Origin: Pseudomonas lundensis
Lineage (GTDB): Bacteria > Pseudomonadota > Gammaproteobacteria > Pseudomonadales > Pseudomonadaceae
Direction of reading: 5' to 3'
DNA length: 64,000 nt
NCBI RefSeq assembly: GCF_002269125.1
Contig: NZ_NQKI01000023.1
Span: forward strand, 1-64,000
This document shows positions 54,750-63,547 of the stretch, piece after piece. The notes beneath the pieces were generated by a model. The model saw nothing but the letters and a program-made list of their open reading frames with translations. It ran no database searches and was not told the origin of the DNA. The translations under genes and the position numbers were made by a program. How positions within the stretch are numbered: the first letter of the stretch is position 1; each line of letters starts with the position of its first letter.

Positions 54750-55835
54750 ATGAAAATCGGTGTAATCGGTGGCGGCCAGTTGGGTCGCATGCTGGCTCTG
54801 GCGGGCACTCCGCTGGGCATGAACTTCGCCTTCCTTGACCCTGCGCCTGACGCCTGTGCGGCGCCTTTGGGCGAGCATCTGCGTGCGGATTACGGTGATC
54901 CGGATCACCTGCGCCAGTTGGCGGACGAAGTCGATCTGGTGACCTTTGAGTTCGAAAGCGTGCCGGCCGAAACCGTGGCGTTCCTGTCGCAGTTCGTACC
55001 GGTGTACCCGAGTGCCGATGCGCTGCGCATTGCCCGTGATCGCTGGTTCGAAAAAAGCATGTTCAAGGACTTGGGTATTCCTACCCCGGCCTTTGCCGAC
55101 ATTCAGTCCCAGGCGGACCTGGATGCAGCGGTGGCCAGCATTGGCCTGCCAGCCGTGCTCAAAACCCGCACCCTGGGTTACGACGGCAAGGGCCAAAAAG
55201 TGCTGCGCACCCCGGCCGATGTGGTGGGTACGTTTGCCGAACTGGGCAGCGTCGCATGCTTGCTGGAAGGGTTTGTACCCTTCACGGGTGAAGTGTCGCT
55301 GATCGCCGTGCGCGGTCGTGATGGCGAAACCCGGTTCTACCCGTTGGTGCATAACACCCACGACAGCGGCATTCTCAAGCTGTCGGTTGCCAGTACCGAC
55401 CACCCGCTGCAAGCGCTGGCCGAAGACTACTCCAGCCGTGTGCTCAAGCAGCTGGATTACGTGGGCGTGATGGCGTTCGAGTTCTTTGAAGTCGACGGGG
55501 GTCTCAAGGCCAACGAAATCGCGCCTCGGGTTCACAACTCGGGTCACTGGACCACCGAAGGCGCCGAATGCAGCCAGTTCGAAAACCACCTGCGTGCCAT
55601 TGCTGGCCTGCCGCTGGGTTCGACGGCCAAAGTGGGCGAGAGCGCCATGCTCAACTTTATTGGTACGGTGCCTGCGGTTGAGAAGGTGGTGGCGATTGCC
55701 GATTGCCATTTGCATCACTACGGCAAGGCGTTCAAGGCGGGTCGTAAGGTGGGCCACGCCAACTTGCGCTGTGCCGACATGGCGACCCTGCAAGCGCAGA
55801 TCCTGCGGGTTGAAGCGCTGATCGACGAAGCATAA
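54750..55835 (+). CDS. purK: N5-carboxyaminoimidazole ribonucleotide synthetase
   Basis: 361 aa. ATP-grasp enzyme making N5-CAIR from AIR, ATP and bicarbonate, the substrate of PurE. MKIGVIGGGQLGRMLALAGT starts the N-terminal domain, AVLKTRTLGYDGKGQKVLRT is the ATP-binding loop (about residues 135-155), and NEIAPRVHNSGHWTTEGAEC holds the metal and catalytic residues near 255. Length and operon order are standard. Confidence 0.96.
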   Translation: MKIGVIGGGQLGRMLALAGTPLGMNFAFLDPAPDACAAPLGEHLRADYGDPDHLRQLADEVDLVTFEFESVPAETVAFLSQFVPVYPSADALRIARDRWFEKSMFKDLGIPTPAFADIQSQADLDAAVASIGLPAVLKTRTLGYDGKGQKVLRTPADVVGTFAELGSVACLLEGFVPFTGEVSLIAVRGRDGETRFYPLVHNTHDSGILKLSVASTDHPLQALAEDYSSRVLKQLDYVGVMAFEFFEVDGGLKANEIAPRVHNSGHWTTEGAECSQFENHLRAIAGLPLGSTAKVGESAMLNFIGTVPAVEKVVAIADCHLHHYGKAFKAGRKVGHANLRCADMATLQAQILRVEALIDEA

Positions 55836-55941
55836 ACGGTACATCGGCGGGAACCATTCGGTTGCCGCCGCCCTCTGATGGCGTGATGCCAAAGTGCTGT
55901 CTAGGCTTTGGTTTAACACCATTCAAAGAGAGGGATCGTCC

Positions 55942-56190
55942 ATGGGCATCATCGGAACCATTTTTATCGGCTTGATCGTTGGCCTGCTGGCCCGTTTCCT
56001 GAAGCCGGGCGACGACAGCATGGGCTGGATCATGACCATCCTGCTGGGTATCGGCGGTTCGTTGGCAGCTACGTACGGCGGCCAGGCGCTGGGTATCTAT
56101 AAGGCGGGCGAAGGTGCCGGCTTTATCGGCGCAGTGGTCGGTGCCGTGATTCTGCTGATCATTTACGGCATGGTCTCTAAAAAGAACTGA
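55942..56190 (+). CDS. GlsB/YeaQ/YmgE-family membrane protein
   Basis: 82 aa from ATG 55942, with GAGAGGGA upstream. Three hydrophobic segments (IGTIFIGLIVGLLARFL; GWIMTILLGIGGSLAATYGG; FIGAVVGAVILLIIYGMV) separated by short loops with G-D and GE pairs match the transglycosylase-associated/YeaQ family. These small inner-membrane proteins are often stress-induced. It lies 106 bp after purK and has its own leader. Confidence 0.9.
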   Translation: MGIIGTIFIGLIVGLLARFLKPGDDSMGWIMTILLGIGGSLAATYGGQALGIYKAGEGAGFIGAVVGAVILLIIYGMVSKKN

Positions 56191-56203
56191 CCGGATGCGG
56201 CTT

Positions 56204-56226
56204 CTCTCTGCGCCAGGCGCAGAGAG
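56204..56226 (+). terminator. Hairpin after the YeaQ-family gene
   Basis: CTCTCTGCGCC (56204-56214) pairs with GGCGCAGAGAG (56216-56226), with almost no loop; no T-run follows, so it may be a palindrome rather than a full terminator. Confidence 0.5.
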
Positions 56227-56271
56227 GGCTAGAATGCGCGGCGTCCTACGTCTTTCTTAGTTGAGTCCGCC

Positions 56272-56808
56272 ATGCGCCGTCTTGTAATGACCTTTCTTTT
56301 GCTGGGCGCAAGCCTGGTACACGCGGCAGACTTGCCGGAAACCGATTGGCTCGAGCTGATGCCGAAGTCGGATCAATTAGCCCTCGAACAAATGCCCGAA
56401 ATCGATCATGACTCACCTGAAGCGCAGGGGACGTTTACCGATAAGGGTGGCCTGAAACAAAGCGAAGGCCTGCCAGCCGTTATGTATTCCACCAAGACAG
56501 TGGCCAGCATGAACGGCAAGACCATCCGTCTGGGCGGCTATCCGGTGCCGCTCGAAAGCGACGCGAAAGGGCGCAGCACGCTGTTTTTCCTCGTGCCTTA
56601 CCCGGGTGCCTGTATCCACGTTCCGCCTCCGCCTCCCAATCAATTGGTGCTGGTGCGTTATCCAAAAGGCTTGAAGCTGGATGACATTTACACGCCGTTG
56701 TGGGTAACGGGCACGTTGAAGGTCGAAAAGGTCACCAATGACTTGGCCGATGCGGCGTATGTGCTGGACGCCGGGCAGGTGCGGGTGGTGAGGGAAGAGG
56801 ATCTGTAA
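56272..56808 (+). CDS. Exported DUF3299 protein
   Basis: 178 aa. Signal peptide MRRLVMTFLLLGASLVHAAD, then a domain with MNGKTIRLGGYPVPLESDAK and the phrase FLVPYPGACIHVPPPPPNQL, a conserved cysteine/histidine region of DUF3299. VTGTLKVEKVTNDLADAAY ends it. DUF3299 proteins are exported and of unknown function. It is likely its own unit. Confidence 0.88.
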   Translation: MRRLVMTFLLLGASLVHAADLPETDWLELMPKSDQLALEQMPEIDHDSPEAQGTFTDKGGLKQSEGLPAVMYSTKTVASMNGKTIRLGGYPVPLESDAKGRSTLFFLVPYPGACIHVPPPPPNQLVLVRYPKGLKLDDIYTPLWVTGTLKVEKVTNDLADAAYVLDAGQVRVVREEDL

Positions 56809-56880
56809 GGGTTCTGTAAGTCGCTGACAGGCCGCACGTGTTGATCGCGGCCTCGTGCTGATTGTCAGCGGTTACAGGTG

Positions 56881-57789
56881 TCAGAGCGCGGTTGTGCCAA
56901 TACTGACGCCCAGCGTGTGGCTGGCGCCCGGCTCCAGTGTGACGACGTCGTCCATTACGTTGGCGGTTTCGATGCACAGCATGCGCTGCCAGCCGTCGGC
57001 GGCCATGTCGTTGAAACGCGCGGTCTTGTCGATCCACGGATTCCAGATCACAGCGCTGCGTGAACCCTCGCTCTGGAGGGTGATGCGACGTTCCCATTCA
57101 GGGTCAACGATGCTCAGTGTGTCAGGGGTGTTGAGGTAGATGCGGTCGGTTTCGCCGCTGAAGGTCAAATCCCCTGACTGCTTGACGCGTTTCCAGTCAT
57201 CCAAAGTTTCGATGTAGGTCAGCCCCTCCACGCCTTCGACACGCACCTGGCTTACATTGCTGACCGCAAAATAGCTGTGCAACGCCTGGCTGATGCTGAC
57301 CGATGTGTTGCTGCGGTTATGGCTGACGAGGCTCAGGTGCAGGTGGGTGTCGAGGCGGATCTTCAGGGTCAGCGACACGTCGTGCGGCCAACCGGGCAGG
57401 CCGCCCTCTACATGCGGTAAGCCCAGTTCTATATGCAGCGCTTCGCCGGCGTCATCGTAATCCAGCAGTTCCCACTCTCGGGTGCGTACCAGACCATGGG
57501 CGGTGGGGGGTTCTGCGCTGGCACGCATGGCTTGCACGCTGGGCGGGTTGAGGGCCAGGTTGCCAAACCATGGCCAGCAAATCGGTACACCCGCGCGAAT
57601 ACCTTTGCCGTGGACGAACTGCGCCTTTTCGTTCAGCCAGATCACCGGGTTGTCGTCGCCGACCTGATAGCTCAGCACCTGCGCGCCCTGTTTGGCGATC
57701 AGCAGTTGCGCTTGCCCGTGGATAAAGTGCCAGCAGTCCAGCTCGCCCAATTTCAGAGAAGTGCTCGGGAGTGACGTGTGGCTGGGCAT
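56881..57789 (-). CDS. D-hexose-6-phosphate mutarotase (YeaD family)
   Basis: 302 aa. Aldose 1-epimerase-like fold acting on glucose-6-phosphate anomers. GVPICWPWFGNLALNPPSVQ and PTAHGLVRTREWELLDYDDA carry the typical histidine/glutamate region, SQALHSYFAVSNVSQVRVEG gives the second conserved block, and VIWNPWIDKTARFNDMAADG is the C-terminal family phrase. The neighbouring thioesterase gene ends 56 bp upstream of its start on the same strand. Confidence 0.9.
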   Translation of the reverse strand: MPSHTSLPSTSLKLGELDCWHFIHGQAQLLIAKQGAQVLSYQVGDDNPVIWLNEKAQFVHGKGIRAGVPICWPWFGNLALNPPSVQAMRASAEPPTAHGLVRTREWELLDYDDAGEALHIELGLPHVEGGLPGWPHDVSLTLKIRLDTHLHLSLVSHNRSNTSVSISQALHSYFAVSNVSQVRVEGVEGLTYIETLDDWKRVKQSGDLTFSGETDRIYLNTPDTLSIVDPEWERRITLQSEGSRSAVIWNPWIDKTARFNDMAADGWQRMLCIETANVMDDVVTLEPGASHTLGVSIGTTAL

Positions 57790-57845
57790 GACAGGCTCTC
57801 TTTACAGGACAAGGGCAGCAGTAGACAGGCAAAACGCCGTCAGGT

Positions 57846-58247
57846 TTAACGCCGTGGCGGCACCGAGCGCGTGCGGCCGCTGCCATCGATGGCGACGAAC
57901 ACAAATACGGCTTCGGTCACTTTGCGCCATTCGCTGGACAGCGGGTCGTCGCTCCACACTTCGACCATCATCTGGATCGAGCTGCGGCCGATTTCCAGGG
58001 CTTGGGTATAGAAGGACAGTTGGGCACCGACTGCCACTGGGACCAGAAACGCCATGCGGTCAATGGCGACGGTGGCGACACGCCCGCCTGCCACTTTGCT
58101 GGCCATGGCCGTGCCAGCGAGGTCCATCTGGGACACCAGCCAACCGCCGAAAATATCACCGAAACCATTGGTTTCGCGTGGCAGTGCAGTAATTTGCAAG
58201 GCCAGGTCGCCTTGCGGGATTGGATCTTCTTGTTCGAGCTCTAGCAT
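57846..58247 (-). CDS. Acyl-CoA thioesterase (YciA-like hotdog)
   Basis: 133 aa. PRETNGFGDIFGGWLVSQMD carries the hotdog catalytic region (aspartate near the end of the helix), and the later DDPLSSEWRKVTEAVFVFVA is typical of the YciA/BACH type. It hydrolyses acyl-CoAs in the cytoplasm. It is a second thioesterase in the window, unlike the one at 25268. Confidence 0.88.
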   Translation of the reverse strand: MLELEQEDPIPQGDLALQITALPRETNGFGDIFGGWLVSQMDLAGTAMASKVAGGRVATVAIDRMAFLVPVAVGAQLSFYTQALEIGRSSIQMMVEVWSDDPLSSEWRKVTEAVFVFVAIDGSGRTRSVPPRR

Positions 58248-58624
58248 GCCGAAGGGCCTCTGACCCGTGATTCATCATGTGTATTGCGGGTGAAAAAGCG
58301 TCTTTAGAAAAACGATTCAGCCCGAACATACTCCGTTCGTCACGTTCTTCCCAAGCCGCACCAAGGGGAAACAACTTCGAGGTATCGGCTGAAGGGACGC
58401 ATTAGGGCGTGTCGTACAGCCACTCAAAATCCGTAGGTCGTTGCTTACGGTCCGCGAGTATATCGGTCGGCAACGCCGTCTACGACCGTCTGATTCTGCT
58501 TTTTAAAGGGGCGACACGTCTACCTCTGTGCTTTTGCAGGCAATTTGTTATCGTTCGTGACCGCCCGGCCTATGCCTGGGGCGTTGCCGCTTTTGCCTAG
58601 CCTAATAAGAGATGCCCAAATCCT
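58248..58624. other. Intergenic region upstream of the MFS transporter
   Basis: 377 bp with divergent promoters presumably. No credible gene; one plus-strand frame at 58409 is unlike any protein. No clear hairpin with T-run is seen. Confidence 0.45.
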
Positions 58625-59914
58625 ATGATCACCGAGCCTTCCAGTGCTGCGCCACCTTCGCGTCCCTTGACCCGTAATGACTACAAAACACTCTCGTTGT
58701 CTGCCTTGGGCGGCGCGCTGGAGTTTTACGATTTCATTATTTTTGTGTTCTTTGCCACGGTCGTCGGCAAGCTGTTTTTCCCGGCCGATATGCCCGAGTG
58801 GCTACGACTGATGCAAACCTTCGGCATTTTCGCTGCCGGTTATCTCGCACGGCCACTGGGCGGCATTGTCATGGCGCACTTTGGTGACCTGCTGGGGCGC
58901 AAGAAGATGTTCACCTTGAGCATTTTCATGATGGCCGTACCGACGCTGATCATGGGTTTGCTGCCGACGTATGCGCAGATCGGCATGTGGGCGCCGATCC
59001 TGTTGCTGCTGATGCGCGTTATTCAGGGTGCGGCCATTGGTGGTGAAGTGCCGGGCGCGTGGGTCTTTGTGGCCGAGCACGTACCCCCACGGCATGTGGG
59101 CTACGCCTGCGGCACGCTGACCTGCGGCCTGACAGCGGGTATTTTGCTGGGCTCTCTGGTGGCCACGGCCATCAACACCCTTTACACCCCGGTGGAAGTG
59201 TCTGACTACGCGTGGCGTATTCCCTTCTTGCTCGGCGGCGTATTTGGTTTGTTTTCGGTCTACTTGCGTCGCTGGTTGCATGAAACCCCGGTGTTTGCCG
59301 AGTTGCAACTGCGCAAGGCACTGGCCGAAGAAGTACCGCTCAAAACTGTCTTGCGTGACCACCGTGGTGCCATCGCAGTGTCGATGCTGCTGACATGGTT
59401 GTTGTCGGCCGGGATCATCGTGGTGATCTTGATGACCCCGACCGTGCTGCAAACCATTTATGGTTTCTCGGCCACGGTTTCATTGAAAGCCAACAGCCTG
59501 GCCATTGTTTTCCTGAGCTTGGGATGCATCGCGTCGGGCGCATTGGCGGACCGATTTGGTGCGGGCAAGGTGTTCGTCTTCGGCTGTGCTGCGCTGTTGA
59601 TTACCTCGTGGACCTTCTATCACAGCCTGTTGCAACACCCGGATTGGTTGTTTCCGCTGTACGCATTGAGTGGTTTGTTTGTAGGCACCATCGGGGCGGT
59701 GCCGTATGTCATGGTTAAAGCGTTCCCGCCCGTTGTGCGTTTCAGCGGTTTGTCGTTTTCCTACAACCTGGCGTACGCGATTTTCGGTGGTCTGACCCCG
59801 ATGGCCGTGACGTTGCTGCTCAAAGAAAGCCCGATGGGCCCGGCGTATTACGTTGCAATCATTTGCACCATGGGTTTATTGGTCGGTGCTTATCTGTGGA
59901 AGAAAGGCCGCTGA
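58625..59914 (+). CDS. MFS transporter of the metabolite:H+ symporter type
   Basis: 429 aa with about twelve helices. ALGGALEFYDFIIFVFFATV with D/E in the first span, and LARPLGGIVMAHFGDLLGRK (RxGR-type loop, about residues 75-95), match the MHS subfamily of organic acid or osmolyte symporters. The second half ends VKAFPPVVRFSGLSFSYNLA, also typical. The gene lies upstream of pstS, as PA5370 does in P. aeruginosa. The substrate is unknown; carboxylate uptake is plausible. Confidence 0.9.
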   Translation: MITEPSSAAPPSRPLTRNDYKTLSLSALGGALEFYDFIIFVFFATVVGKLFFPADMPEWLRLMQTFGIFAAGYLARPLGGIVMAHFGDLLGRKKMFTLSIFMMAVPTLIMGLLPTYAQIGMWAPILLLLMRVIQGAAIGGEVPGAWVFVAEHVPPRHVGYACGTLTCGLTAGILLGSLVATAINTLYTPVEVSDYAWRIPFLLGGVFGLFSVYLRRWLHETPVFAELQLRKALAEEVPLKTVLRDHRGAIAVSMLLTWLLSAGIIVVILMTPTVLQTIYGFSATVSLKANSLAIVFLSLGCIASGALADRFGAGKVFVFGCAALLITSWTFYHSLLQHPDWLFPLYALSGLFVGTIGAVPYVMVKAFPPVVRFSGLSFSYNLAYAIFGGLTPMAVTLLLKESPMGPAYYVAIICTMGLLVGAYLWKKGR

Positions 59915-59958
59915 CCCCCGGCCTCTAGCCCTAGGGCACGCCCGCGCCACTTCTCTGG

Positions 59959-59996
59959 AAGGCCAGCCATTTATTGCGAATGCTGGCCTTTCATCT
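59959..59996 (+). terminator. Terminator of the MFS gene
   Basis: AAGGCCAGC (59959-59967) and GCTGGCCTT (59982-59990) form a 9-bp stem, followed by TCATCTAA with few T; a moderate terminator just before the pst Pho box. Confidence 0.65.
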
Positions 59997-59998
59997 AA

Positions 59999-60027
59999 TT
60001 GTCACAATCGGTTCATAGAGTAGTCAC
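59999..60027 (+). promoter_or_regulatory. Pho box upstream of pstS
   Basis: Three PhoB-type half-sites at an 11-bp period: TTGTCAC (59999), GGTTCAT (60010) and TAGTCAC (60021), each separated by four bases, 57 bp before the pstS start. The pattern fits the PhoB consensus CTGTCAT-n4-CTGTCAT. Confidence 0.8.
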
Positions 60028-60083
60028 ATGGCCTGCAGATACTGGCCCCCGATTCATCTAACCCCGTTTGCTAGGAGTAAGGC

Positions 60084-61070
60084 ATGAGACTGAAGCGTGT
60101 GATGGCGGCCCTGACTTTTGTCGCCGCAGGCGTTGCAACTGCGAATGCGGTTGCCGCGGGTGTTGATCCGGCAATCCAGCCGTACGTTAAGACCACTGGT
60201 GTGTCGGGTAACCTCTCCAGCGTTGGTTCCGATACCCTGGCGAACCTGATGACCTTGTGGGCTGAGGCCTACAAAAAAGAATACCCGAACGTCAATATCC
60301 AGATTCAGGCTGCCGGTTCCTCAACCGCGCCCCCTGCGATTACAGAAGGCACCGCTAACCTGGGCCCGATGAGCCGCAAGATGAAAGACAACGAACTGGC
60401 AGCCTTCGAGCAGAAGTACGGCTACAAGCCGACCGCCATCCCGGTGGCCGTCGATGCCTTGGCGGTGTTCGTGCACAAAGACAACCCGATCAAGCACATG
60501 ACCATGGAGCAAGTTGACGCTGTCTTCTCCTCCACGCGTCTGTGTGGCGGCAAATCGGACATCAAAACCTGGGGTGACCTGGGAGTGACCGGCGATCTGG
60601 CCAACAAGCCGGTGCAACTGTTTGGTCGTAACTCGGTGTCCGGTACGTACGGCTACTTCAAAGAAGAAGCCTTGTGCAAAGGTGACTTCAAGCCAAACGT
60701 GAACGAGCAACCGGGCTCGGCCTCGGTGGTGCAGTCGATCAGCAGCTCGCTGAACGGCATCGGTTATTCGGGCATCGGTTACAAGACCGCCAGCGTGAAA
60801 ACCGTGCCGCTGGCCAAGAAAGGCAGCACTGAGTTCGTTGAAGACACTGAAGAGAACGCATTGAACGGCAAATACCCGCTGTCGCGTTTCCTTTACGTGT
60901 ACGTGAACAAAGCACCGAACAAGCCGCTGAACCCGCTGGAAGCCGAGTTCATCAAGCTGGTGCTGTCCAAACAAGGTCAAGAAGTCGTGGTCAAGGATGG
61001 CTACATCCCGCTGCCCGCCAAAGTTGCTGCCAAAGCCTTGGCCGACCTTGGTTTGAAAGAAGGCGCATAA
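60084..61070 (+). CDS. pstS: Phosphate-binding periplasmic protein
   Basis: 328 aa, the periplasmic receptor of the Pst phosphate ABC transporter. Signal peptide [40 protein letters not shown] and [20 protein letters not shown] are phosphate-binding loops, and [20 protein letters not shown] is the conserved central block. The start lies 57 bp past the Pho box. It is followed by a terminator-like hairpin at 61163 before pstC, so the binding protein can be made in excess. Confidence 0.96.
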   Translation: MRLKRVMAALTFVAAGVATANAVAAGVDPAIQPYVKTTGVSGNLSSVGSDTLANLMTLWAEAYKKEYPNVNIQIQAAGSSTAPPAITEGTANLGPMSRKMKDNELAAFEQKYGYKPTAIPVAVDALAVFVHKDNPIKHMTMEQVDAVFSSTRLCGGKSDIKTWGDLGVTGDLANKPVQLFGRNSVSGTYGYFKEEALCKGDFKPNVNEQPGSASVVQSISSSLNGIGYSGIGYKTASVKTVPLAKKGSTEFVEDTEENALNGKYPLSRFLYVYVNKAPNKPLNPLEAEFIKLVLSKQGQEVVVKDGYIPLPAKVAAKALADLGLKEGA

Positions 61071-61162
61071 CCCTGTAGTTGCTGCCTCAGGCTGTAATCA
61101 AGACATGCAGCCTGCGGCCGCGACATCAGGTTCTGAGCCCGGTAACTACTTAATTTTCCACT

Positions 61163-61195
61163 CCGCTGCCAGCCCCACTGGGCAGCGGCTTTTTT
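61163..61195 (+). terminator. Terminator between pstS and pstC
   Basis: CCGCTGCC (61163-61170) and GGCAGCGG (61181-61188) form an 8-bp stem followed by CTTTTTT. It should reduce read-through from pstS into pstC. Confidence 0.8.
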
Positions 61196-61206
61196 GCGTC
61201 ACTGCT

Positions 61207-61224
61207 TTGTCATCTTTTTGTCAT
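61207..61224 (+). promoter_or_regulatory. Second Pho box, upstream of pstC
   Basis: TTGTCAT (61207-61213) and TTGTCAT (61218-61224) separated by CTTT is a near-perfect PhoB site. It lies immediately past the terminator, so pstC has its own phosphate-starvation promoter. The site is only about 22 bp from the assumed ATG 61247. Confidence 0.85.
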
Positions 61225-61246
61225 ACAGGACCGCTAGGGTGTGCGC

Positions 61247-63532
61247 ATGAATGATCTGGCCAATTCCCCAATGACTACGACATCCGCTCCCAAGCGCATT
61301 GATTTCAATACGCCTGAACTGCAACGCAAGCGCCGCATCCGCGCGCTTAAAGATCACCTGACCCGCTGGTATGTATTTATCGGTGGTCTTGCCGTGCTCG
61401 GCGCGATCACCCTGATTTTCTTCTTCCTCGGGTATGTGGTGCTGCCACTGTTTCAGGGCGCCGACCTGAATGCCAAGCAGGCGATTACGCCTGTATGGAT
61501 GCAGGACGCAGGCAAGCCGTTGATGCTGTCGGTTGAAGAGCAGAATCAGGTTGGTATGCGCGTGTCCGATCAGGGCATGGTGCTGTTTTTCAATGCCAAG
61601 AACGGCGATGAGCTCTCCCGCGTGAACCTGCCGCTGCCTGCCGACACTCATGTGACGTCGCTGGGTGAGGATCAACCGGGTAACCCGGTGGTGGCCTTGG
61701 GCTTGTCCAATGGCCAGGCGCTGGTGTTCCGCCACACGTATAAAGTCAGCTACCCGGATGGCAACAAGACCATCACCCCGGCCATCGAATACCCGTACGG
61801 TCAGGCGCCTGTCGCGCTTGATCCTCAAGGGCGTGCGCTGGATCACGTGAACCTCAGCGTGAACGATTCAACGCTGGTGCTGGCCGGTTCTACCGGCGCG
61901 CAGTTGCACGTGCTGTCGTTGGCCAGTGAAGAAAACATGATGACGGGTGAGGTCACGAACTCCGAAACCCGCATCGAGTTGCCGCAGATGACCGAGAAGG
62001 TCAAAGCGTTGTACATCGACCCGCGTCAGCAATGGCTGTATGTCATCAATGGTCGTGCTCAAGCGGACGTGTTCAGCCTGCGCGAAAAAAGCTTGAATGG
62101 CCGTTACAAATTGGCTGAAGACGCCACCACTGAAATCACGGCCAGTACCCAGTTGGTGGGTGGCATTTCGCTGATCCTGGGTGATTCCACCGGCACCCTG
62201 AGCCAGTGGTTCATGGCCCGCGACCCAGATGGTGAACAGCGTTTCAAGCACATTCGCAGCTTCAAAATGGGCGACTCACCGATTGTTGAAATCACCGCCG
62301 AACAACGCCGCAAAGGTTTCCTGGCGCTGGACGCCGCAGGTGAAATTGGTGTGTTCCACAGCACCGCGCACCGTACTCTGCTGGTCGAGAAGGTCGCTGA
62401 AGGCCCCGGCATCATGGCGCTGTCACCACGCGCCAACCGCATCATCGTGGAAGAGGGCGGCAAGCTGCTGCCGCTGACCTTGAAGAACCCGCACCCGGAA
62501 GTGTCCTGGAGCGCGCTGTGGAGCAAGGTCTGGTACGAGAACTACGACGAACCGAAATACGTCTGGCAATCAACTGCGGCCAACACCGACTTCGAACCGA
62601 AGATGAGCCTCGCGCCTTTGACCTTCGGTACGTTGAAAGCCGCGTTCTACGCGATGTTGCTGGCTGCCCCGCTGGCAGTTGCCGCGGCTATTTACACCGC
62701 TTACTTCATGGCCCCGAGCCTGCGCCGTAAGGTCAAGCCGGTGATCGAACTGATGGAAGCGATGCCGACAGTGATTCTGGGCTTCTTCGCCGGCCTGTTC
62801 CTGGCCCCGTATGTGGAAGGGCATTTGCCGGGGATTTTTAGCCTACTGATGCTGTTGCCGATCGGGATTTTGCTGGCGGGCTTCACTTGGAGTCGTCTGC
62901 CGGAGTCCATCCGCCTGCGCGTGCCGGATGGCTGGGAAAGCCTGATTTTGATTCCGGTGATTCTGTTCATTGGCTGGCTGTCGCTGTACATGAGCCCGTT
63001 CATGGAAGCATGGTTCTTCGGCGGCGACATGCGCTTGTGGATCTCCCACGACCTGGGTATCACCTATGACCAGCGCAACGCTCTGGTCGTCGGCCTGGCG
63101 ATGGGTTTTGCAGTGATCCCGAACATTTACTCGATTGCTGAAGATGCCGTGTTCAGCGTGCCGCGCGGCCTGACGCTGGGTTCGCTGGCGCTGGGTGCCA
63201 CGCCGTGGCAAACCATGACCCGCGTGGTCATCCTGACCGCCAGCCCGGGCATTTTCTCGGCACTGATGATCGGCATGGGCCGTGCGGTAGGCGAGACCAT
63301 GATCGTGCTGATGGCCACTGGCAACACGCCGGTCATGGAAATGAACCTGTTCGAAGGCTTGCGGACTTTGGCGGCGAACGTGGCGGTGGAGATGCCTGAA
63401 TCCGAAGTGGGCGGCAGTCACTACCGCGTGCTGTTCCTCTCGGCGCTGGTGCTGCTGTTGTTCACCTTCATCATGAACACTCTCGCCGAGCTGATCCGTC
63501 AGCGTCTGCGCAAGAAATATTCGTCGCTTTAA
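61247..63532 (+). CDS. pstC: Phosphate ABC transporter permease PstC, long form
   Basis: 761 aa from ATG 61247; ATG 61271 is an alternative better spaced from the Pho box. E. coli PstC is about 320 aa. Here the N-terminal half has one membrane helix (WYVFIGGLAVLGAITLIFFF) and a long periplasmic domain with beta-propeller-like repeats. The ABC permease part starts near residue 460 (LTFGTLKAAFYAMLLAAPLA) with the coupling-loop signature in LEAMPTVILGF-type ELMEAMPTVILGFFAGLFLA, and VGETMIVLMATGNTPVMEMN ends it. This long form is typical of Pseudomonas. It imports phosphate through the inner membrane, with PstA. Confidence 0.94.
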   Translation: MNDLANSPMTTTSAPKRIDFNTPELQRKRRIRALKDHLTRWYVFIGGLAVLGAITLIFFFLGYVVLPLFQGADLNAKQAITPVWMQDAGKPLMLSVEEQNQVGMRVSDQGMVLFFNAKNGDELSRVNLPLPADTHVTSLGEDQPGNPVVALGLSNGQALVFRHTYKVSYPDGNKTITPAIEYPYGQAPVALDPQGRALDHVNLSVNDSTLVLAGSTGAQLHVLSLASEENMMTGEVTNSETRIELPQMTEKVKALYIDPRQQWLYVINGRAQADVFSLREKSLNGRYKLAEDATTEITASTQLVGGISLILGDSTGTLSQWFMARDPDGEQRFKHIRSFKMGDSPIVEITAEQRRKGFLALDAAGEIGVFHSTAHRTLLVEKVAEGPGIMALSPRANRIIVEEGGKLLPLTLKNPHPEVSWSALWSKVWYENYDEPKYVWQSTAANTDFEPKMSLAPLTFGTLKAAFYAMLLAAPLAVAAAIYTAYFMAPSLRRKVKPVIELMEAMPTVILGFFAGLFLAPYVEGHLPGIFSLLMLLPIGILLAGFTWSRLPESIRLRVPDGWESLILIPVILFIGWLSLYMSPFMEAWFFGGDMRLWISHDLGITYDQRNALVVGLAMGFAVIPNIYSIAEDAVFSVPRGLTLGSLALGATPWQTMTRVVILTASPGIFSALMIGMGRAVGETMIVLMATGNTPVMEMNLFEGLRTLAANVAVEMPESEVGGSHYRVLFLSALVLLLFTFIMNTLAELIRQRLRKKYSSL

Positions 63533-63547
63533 GGAAGGTAGAAGTCT

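Noticed and set aside
54744..55922. A 392-codon minus-strand frame across purK
   Set aside because: Antisense shadow; PurK motifs are on the plus strand.
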